From Promerops cafer (lineage: Eukaryota > Chordata > Aves > Passeriformes > Nectariniidae): DNA of 64,000 nucleotides. Location of the stretch: assembly GCA_013398275.1 (NCBI GenBank), contig VZSE01001744.1:69894-133893 (forward strand). Reading direction: 5' to 3'. Both the position numbers and the translations under genes were made by a program. Position 1 is the first letter of the stretch, and each line of letters starts with the position of its first letter. Of this stretch, positions 24,501 to 33,500 are shown piece after piece. The notes beneath the pieces were generated by a model that was not told the origin of the DNA, did not search any database, and saw only the letters and a program-made list of their open reading frames with translations.

Positions 24501-27500
24501 GCCACAAGCTGAAATATGAACATGAGAGGTTCCTTTAGACATCTTCCTCTGCTGAGCTGCTCTTGAAAATTCAGTGTACAGGGGCTTTCACCAGCTCCAT
24601 CCCCAAAACTAAGAGGAGAAATCCCAATATTCCTCTTCCCAGTTTTGTTACAGGGCAGGATGCAGGCTGGCAACTCAATTTTATTTAAAATAAAATATTA
24701 TTATCACAAAACACTCAACATTTCACGTGAGTTTCATGGAAAGAACATTCCCATACTCCTGGAAATCCAACAGAATTCCCCTCTCTGGATCCTCACAGCC
24801 TTTGGATGAAACCTCACCCCTGAGCCCTGTGCTCAGTGAAGGTTTATGCAGAGTTTTAGGGAATAAAACAGAGATAACACAACCTGAGACTTCACCTTAA
24901 AGAGGAAAACATTCTCCAGGCTTCATCAGGGACATCCAATAAATAATTAAATGCAGCCTGTGGATCCTGCAAGCACCAAACTGAAGGAACAACTCCTCCA
25001 GCAGCAGAGAATGGAACATTTCCCAACTTTCCAGCCTTTGCCTACACGGGGTGACCTTTAATCTTCTAGATAAGGAAACAAGTGTCCCTTGAGGCTTTCT
25101 AATTCTACTGAGGTCCAACCCTCTCAGCCACCCCCAGAGTGGGAGTGCCAGGAGAACAGGAGTCCCTGCATGGGGTTATGCCCCTGTTCCTGTTCCTACA
25201 GATGCTGGAACCTTTCTTCAGGGCTTTGACTCATTTGTTCTGTTGTATTTGTATTTTTGGGGGGAAATTCAGTTTGGAGCTGAGTGGAATTACAAGCACA
25301 GGCTCTGATGAACACAGCAACACCACGGGAGCCTTTGGGAGTGGTGGAAAGCCCAGCCAAGGTGGGAACCAAGGGGTTCCTGCCCCTGGGATTGTGTCCC
25401 GTGCTCGGTGGGACAGGGAAGTGAATTCCCAAGGCAATCCCAGACCTTTGTTCTGTGCAAAGTCTCAGGAGCTGCATCAGGAAATGCCCCCTGTGTCAGC
25501 ACGACAGGGCCAGAGAGCCACAAAAGGACTGAGAGTGCTTCTTGTCACCACTCCAGGCAAGAAAAAATTAAACCTTTTCATCCCAGGGATGGGGAGAAAC
25601 ACTTAAAAGTCATCAGGAACCATGACCAGAGGAACAGTAGAACATTATTTGACTGTAATTCAGCTTTTCTATGATTCCATTCCATTCTAAAGGAGGAAGC
25701 TGAGGAATGCAGAGCAGGTTCTTGCTTGGGTTGATGAGAGGCCACCTGAACACTTTGGTGAGACCTGGGTGTTCATTCCACTACAGAAATTTACACCACT
25801 ACCATCTTCTAATACTTTGTTCAACCAGTAATAGTCAATAAAATTCACATTTTTGAGCTGATTCCTTTCTCTCTTTAAACCCCCCAGAGATGATAACAGC
25901 AGCAAACCCATTTCCTCTCCAAGTCTTCCCTGATGAACAAACCAGGAATTTTCTCCCTACGCTCCTCCAACTGTTTATTCAACCATTTAATCACCACCTT
26001 AATAAAATTACCTCAATAAAAGCAAACACAGGCTTGGCATTCCCTCCTGCTGGCCCTAAAAAGGGTCATTTTGTACATTTTGGTACTCCCAGGATCTGCT
26101 CTCATCTCTGACACCACCTCTTTAATTCCAGCAGGAAAGAACTCATGATCACCTGCACATGCATTGCCAGCTGAGCCACAACCTTCTGGGCTTGGAGCAG
26201 GGCAGGCTGCAAAAAAAACTCCAATTTATTTGGAGAGGTGACAAAAGAGGTGTGGGAATGTCCAGAAGTGAATGGATTTTATTCATGGAGAGTGTGTGGA
26301 AGTTAGCAGAAGCAAGAGCTGTCACAGGAAGCAGGCTAGGATGGTTTTGTCCAGAAAAAGGGAGATACGTTTCAATTTACCACTGGTATTTTTTTTCCTT
26401 TCTGTTTAATTTTTGAGTGTGTGGCTTTCAGCACCAACCAGGTGCACTTCCCAGCGGGATAAAGGCGAGTTTAAGAAGGAACATTTCAAACAGCCATCAG
26501 GGATTTCCGAGGGTGGACACCTGGGAGAGCCCCCTCGGGAGGCCACGTACCTGCTTCGGGACTCGTTTGATTACAGCTGCTCCCGACGCTGTTGGGGATC
26601 CCGGGCGTGGAGGGTGCCTGGAGCCTGGCCTGAGGTGGGTTGGGGTGTAAGGAGCTCCCCAAGGCCATTCCTGCCTGGGGGAGCATCCCGCAGCTCCCGC
26701 TGGCCTGCATCTGGTTGAGGAGCCCCGCCAGGTGGTTGGAGGGGGCCGGGCCGGCGCCGGGGCCGAAGCCGGGGCTGGGGTTGGGGCAGGGCAGCCCCTC
26801 CCCGCGCAGGGGCAGCCCCGGGGCCAGCGGGGCCACGACGCTGGCCGGGCCCAGCGCGGGCTCTGCCAGGTGCAGCTGGGTGCCAGGGCAGGGCAGGGCG
26901 CTGCTGGAGCCCCCGCAGCCCGAGGAACTATTGCTGCTCCCGTGGGAGCTCTGACAACTCATGGACTGCAGGAGCTGCGACATGGAGCTGATGGGGAAGG
27001 AGCTTTGACTTGGCTTTCTTATCAAATCAGACCCAGCTTTGGGAACCCCAGAGCTGTCCAACTGAGACTGTCTCAGCAAGCTCAGCACCGTGGTGGTCGG
27101 CTGCTTCCTTTTCCTCAGAGGATCCTTTTGCTGAGACATCAATTTATCTCTCAGTGCTGCCCGGCCGCTCTGCCCTTCCGTGGTGGGGAGGAGCACGTTG
27201 GCAGCAGGAGGGAACATGGGATTTAAAGTGCTGTGTCCTTCGGTGCTGCCGCCGCTGGCAACAGGTCCAGAATTGCTACTGCTGTTATTGTTGTTACCAG
27301 CAAGTTTATTTTGATTTGCTAGCTGTGCTTTGGCTGCTGCTGAGAGTAAACTGCTTGCTGGAAAAGAGGCAGCGTTGTGCTGGTTCAAGATCTGATTTAA
27401 AGGCATTCCCAGCAAACCAGGCTGACTCTTCAAGGAACCGCTTCCAGCCGATGCAGCGGGAAAAACTGCATTGTTTGGAGGATTTAATACATTACTCATT

Positions 27501-30500
27501 CCAGCAATTAATGGGTTAGGGATGTCCTTGTATTGATTAAGTCCATCGTGCTTGGTGGAAGGGCTGGATGGCATGGATGGCCTCGGTGAGCCTATGGTTG
27601 ACCTCGGGGACCTGGGAGGGACTTTGATACCACTACAGGACGACTGTGGCCCTACTGGAGGCAGCAGGAAGTTTCCGTGATCGGACGAGGTGGAAGAAGA
27701 ACGCGATCTTTGGGGAGAAGCCTCGATCCTTCCGATGCCGGGCGCCATCATGTGAACGGGGGACGTCACCGGCGAGGGGGACAGGGACGTCGAAGCCGAG
27801 TGCTGAACCCTTTGGACGTGAGCGCCATGGTTCATGTGGGCGGGTTTGACGGTGGGCAGGGGCAGGTTGCTGGGCAGGGGCACCACGGCGGGGGGCATGC
27901 TTACATTCATCACGGGTACCTGAGAGTGGACACTCGAGTGGAAAGTGGTGGGGTTCATGATCACGGGGTTCTGGTTCACCGGTTTGCTGGGAATTGGGTC
28001 CAGTATGCCAAGTGGATCCTTCTCGGATGTTAATGGCTTTTTCTGAAGAGCACAAGAAGGCGGTGGAGGAGNTATTTCCATACCAGCTGAAAAGTTACAC
28101 AGGGGTTTTTTCATGACTGGGCTCTTGGTGGTCAGGGTGGGGGAAAGAGGTATATTAGTCCTTCCAGCCATTGCACAGGATGACTGTATGGGAGAGCCGT
28201 GGAGCATGACTGACGGCGGGGACAGAGGCGTCCTGGTCATGTGGATAGGACTGGAGTTGGGTGCTCCGTGGAAACTGGGATTGTTCCTCGTGAAGACGTC
28301 GGGGCTCCCGAGAGGGTCAGTCCTGGGGGAGATGGAGCCGTCCCCGTAGATCTGCGATCCCGAGGACGCCGGGCTGGGCATCCCCCCGTGACTGCCGCGG
28401 TACGGAGACTTCTGCCCCAGTTCATTGCTCCCCAATCTCTGCCTGGGATAGGCAGGATGGAGCTCTGCTTGCTGGCTTCCAGCCATTTCTTGCACGTAAA
28501 GCCTACCCATGGCATTAGATGCCCCCATCATCAACTTGAAAGGAGTCTTACATTCCGGCATCACAGAATTTGTAATTCCTTCATGTGATTTATTCCTCAT
28601 TGACCTCGGAGTTGCTGCTCGAGTGGGAACCACCGGCGTTGCACCTGGGATGGGAAACACACAAATTATTGGTTGGAAATCCAGCGTCCCACCTTTCAGG
28701 GAAAAGCTACTGAGGGTGAAGATATTCCCAAAAACTCAGGGAGCCTTTGGCTAAAGTTCTGCTCCAGCAGAAATAAACCCTCAACCACCGAGCGGCTGCT
28801 GGAACGGTGCCTGTCCCCAGCTACACAGCTGGAATTCCATACCCCATACAAACATGGACCATTTCACACCTTTTCCCTTGCCTTTTGCCTTTTCCAGCCA
28901 CCCCCTCCAGCCTCCTGCCTCCCCAGCATGCCCCCTCTGGCAGGAGGAGCGGGATGGCTGTGGCAGGGAAAAGGAGCCTCTGGCACCATCTATTGAGGAC
29001 AGGAGGAACAAAGCCCGTCCAGGACTGAGACTCATTTCCCACAGAAAAGGTCCTGTCCCAAATGCTGTCCCTGATGAGGGATCCTGAATGCTTTCTGTTT
29101 GTTTTCAGGATAAAAGCCTTGGGGATATTTGCACACGATGGGAAAATTCCCTGTAAATCTCACTTTTGAGGCTACACCTTCCAACGAACACAAGACCACT
29201 TTCCATCTTTATTTAATAAGATTTTTTTCCAATGTTTTACTTCCAGACTAGAAGCACAAGCAGCTCCAAGTCTGGGGGACTTTCTGCCAGTTTTGCTGCT
29301 CTGGGAATTTGCAGTGTTTGGCATGCAGCCTCTGGATATGCAAAATTCAACTGGAATTGGGAGCTAAAAATTCTGTGTTCAAATGAACTCAGAGGTGCCT
29401 TGAAATTCCTCTACTCATCCTTCCTTTGGGTGGCACTGACAATCCTGCCTTCATCCTATTTGCTCCAACGTGAGAGAAACACACATTTCCCCTGTCCCAA
29501 AATACAACCAAAGTCTCATTCAGGGGATAAAACTAAAGGCTGAACTGCAAAATAAAATAATTATGAGAGGCCTCACCTTGAGTGCTGGAAATAAGCAAAT
29601 GGTCACATATAAATGTAAAAAAATTTGCTTACAGGGGGATTTATTAGGGAATTTTCTTCTTTGCTTATGCACAAAATTCTGACCAACAGAGAAAGTAAGA
29701 GCACATAAAATACATCAATTACCTCCTTCATTTTGCTAATTTTTTGGAAACAGGAATGTAATTGAAGTACTACTCATTGAAAAAATTAAGCAGGGAAATG
29801 CACAGAAACTTGGGAAATTGCACTGTTAGTTAAAAACAAAATTACACTGAAAAAAAATTTTCAAGAAAGGTTTTAAATCCTAAATTTCAATGTGAAAAGG
29901 CAGGGGCACATCAGTGCTATGAACAGCATGGGTATCTTAGCATTGGCACTTATCTAAAATTTATTATTTCTTGATTTTCTTATAATTTTTCCACTTGGGA
30001 GTGGGAAGAGCAATTGGCCAGGTGTTCTCACAGCAGTGAGGGGTGCAGAGAGCTCTCAGGCCTTCTCCCAGGAGCTGCCAGACCAGAGTACAGAAACAGA
30101 AACTCAGCCCCCTTCCCTCCTTTGCCCTGCCCACTGGGATTTGTAATTCTCTTCAGAACCTGCTCTTGTGATCCCTACAAAGTCCCTCATTTGGATGAAT
30201 TTCTGGGTTTGGAGCTGTCTCAGTGCTAACTTTGCTTTCACTGCAGGTCTCAGGGAGCCCTCCTGGTTTTACAATGTTTTGATTCTTTGTTTGGAGAATA
30301 CCTGTCAACTTCAGCCACCACCAAATTCCTTCATTTTTTTTACTGAGGGGGATAATTAAAATGCTAATCCAGGCTGGTGGCCAAAAATAATCCTTGAGAA
30401 ATGACAGTGGAGATCCCCTCTTGCTGTCTATTCTCCTTTACAATACAATTTCCCATTTAGCCAAGTCCTTAGCCACATCCTAATCCCTTCATAATCACTT

Positions 30501-33500
30501 TATTCTGCTCCTCTAATTTCCCATGTGACAGAATATCAGACATATTACTACAGTTCCAAAAGATGAGAGCTAATGTATTTTCTTTGTCTAGAACAACCTG
30601 ATATCTTTTCCAAGAAAATCATGCTCTTAGTCTGAGCTGACCTGCTTTTAGACTCATTTTCTATCTACCTCCATCTCTGACTACTCCCTTTATTTATTCC
30701 TTCAATCTGCTTAGTTTTGCACTCATACTCAGACTTCCAGGGTGGTTTTGCACAGTAATTACGTGTATAAAAATCAGATTATTACATGATTCTGCATGAT
30801 TTCATTTTACTCACTTGTTCCACCACCAGGACTAGTTAGAACCAGTGAAGGATGTGGTGCTTCCATGCTTTTATGAAGTGTAGCCACAGCAATAATTTTC
30901 CTTTTGTGAATGCATAGTTTGGTGACATCTTCGTCCGCTTTAACATCTTCAGCAGTTCTCTGCTTCACAGCAGCTCCAGGATCAAAATTAAAGACCTGGC
31001 AGTGAAAATTCCAGCGTTTAAAATAATGACTACAGGCAGCAAAGTCACCAAATTCACATAAATTAGGAGTTTTATATGGAGTATAGAGGAATTTTCCTCT
31101 GTTCCTGACTGCTCCTATACTGCCCAAGAGATTCCTTGACAGGATGTTTGGAAACAACAAATAAAAAATGAATATATTTATAACAACTGAGTCAGATCCT
31201 CTGCAAGAGGGGCTAAGGCAGAGGGGAGCAGAATTTTGTATTTTAAGGTCTAACTTTGGGTGGACACCACTTATTTTAGAGATGATCTGAACAGAGTTTG
31301 AGTCACCAGCATGGGTAGCTCATAAATATTATTGCACCTAATCCAGAATGATGCTGTGCTTTACCTTGGGAAGAACAAGAGGACATTCTAGGCCACACTT
31401 GCACGTTCCATCAGTCAGCAAGTAAGTCTTCACCTGCTCCAAGCAGGATAATAAAGACCCACTGGGACTGCAAAGGAACAGAAATGATGAATACAAGCTC
31501 TTGGATAGTCAGGACTTGTATCTGCTCACAAGGACAGTGGCTAAAATCACATTTCGTATTTTTTTCTCATAGTACTTCTTGCTTTTATTCAAGAATTGAG
31601 ATAATACTTACAAAAAAAAACAAACCCAGACATATTTTAAAGGTAACAAAACTGTTGCAGCTGGGTCTCTTTGTTGCACAAAGTTTGGTTTTGTTCAGCT
31701 AAAATTTCAACCTTCTCACTGAAGTAAGAAATATTACACCAAGGAGCCAGGCCAGTGAGCTCCTGATAAACTGCACTCGGATTTCTCCAGCTCCCACCAG
31801 AAAATCATTATCTCCACATCCCAAAATAGGGCACTGGGAACTCTGTTATGGCAGAATCACTAATTCATAACATGAAAAAGAAAGTTCTCGTGTCCCCAGC
31901 CTGTAACTTGCAGATTGCTCTTTATTGCTGGGCCAGCTGAACTGTTTATCTGGAATAAAACACTGGTTATTAATGGCAGCTGTAAATAGCCCTAATTCAA
32001 ACAAAAACAGCTCAAGTGGAATAGTTTGGATCACAAAACCACTCCTGACTCAAAATTCCAGGCTATGACGAACTTTGGTACTTTGAATCCAACACATAAA
32101 CTCCTCATCCTGCACGAGAACCCAGTCACATCTAAAGCAACACCTGCAAGTGACATTTAAAGTTCTGCTGACAGTTTAAATATGGAATTTCTTTGCCAGG
32201 CATGCCCTGAAATAGTTATTTTTGGGAGAAGTGCTCAGGTTGAATCTGTGTAGCAGTGACAGTTTGGAGGGTGAGGAAGATGAAAGAGCAATCTAAAAAT
32301 AAAGGTACAGGTCTGGTGACTGGTCAGGAGTCAAACCTTCCCTGCCTGAAATCCTTGGGGAGCAGGGGGAAATTGCTCCTTACTTTTATTTATTTTAATT
32401 AAAGCAGGATCCTGGCTGATCCCTTTGGATGTTCCCACCTGTCCTGATCATGCTCAGCCCCAAACTCCACATTGGAGGATGGAACAGCTTCCCAAGGGAC
32501 AATCCCAGACTGACATTTGCTCTGGACCATCCTGTCTACACCCAAAATCTCTCCAGACACTTTCTGTGATCCTCAAAATCTCCTGTTAAAAGGCATTTCT
32601 GGGAATATGCTCTGGAGTGAGGATGCTGTTTTATTTGCATTGGCTAAAAAAAGGCTACTTTTCCTGGGGTAATTTTAGAAAAAAGTGATTTTAAATAACC
32701 TTGGTGTGCTGTTTGCCTGGGCACACACAACCAGTGCAGGCTCCAGGAGATCCTGGAATAAAAAGGAGTGTGCTGACAATCAGTGAGTGGAAAGGAAGGT
32801 CAATCCACTGAATCTGTGGGATGTGGGATCCAGCATTCCTACTGCACACACGTGCAGGGTTATTTGTCCACAAAACCCAACTAAATCTTAAAAAGGGCCA
32901 TTTTTGCCCTGTTTCTGCCTTGATCCTGGGCAGAGCTGGAACTGCAAAGTCTCTTTTGTGTGTGCACAAAGTTACTGACACTTCTGTAACACAAAGGATA
33001 ATCCACAGCTTCCTTTGTGAGAAACTGCCACAAAACCATGGAATTCCAAACTGGTTTGGGTTAGGAGGGACCTTAAGTTCAGCTGATTCCAGCCCTGCCA
33101 TGGGCAGGACACCTTCCACTGCCCCAGGCTGCTCCAAGCCCCGTCCAGCCTGGCCCTGGACACTTCCAGGGATGATTTAGGCCCTACTTAGCAGCTCTGT
33201 TTTGCTAAGAAAAGCCCTGAGAGTCAACTCAGTGCTTCTACCAGGTAATGAAAACCACTTAATGAAGGGATTTAATCTTGATTTAATCCAAAGCAACTGC
33301 TGACAGCTGACAGGAAAGCATCCGTGTGCTTTCCAAGGAGGCACAAACAGAGAGTCTTTATTCAGCTGGGATCATCTATTCCACTTGAATCATGTCAGAT
33401 CTTAATATATCCACTAATTTTTCCCTGGGATAGCTGTGGAGTCAATATTGTTTGACCTTTCCCTGCCTCCATGAATGCTGTGCATGCTGGCAGGGCAGTG

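Larger units (their letters stand above)
18056..26550 (-). other. MBD5: MBD5 intron 4 (c4 to c5)
   Basis: The largest intron within the coding span (8.5 kb). It holds a CCCCAAAA-type low-complexity array (20046-20163), a CR1 tail (21153-21432), a 13-bp-stem hairpin (22300-22331) and a 26-bp triplicate (about 22480-22558). I found no additional exon that is needed for the frame, since c4 joins c5 directly in phase. Confidence 0.85.
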
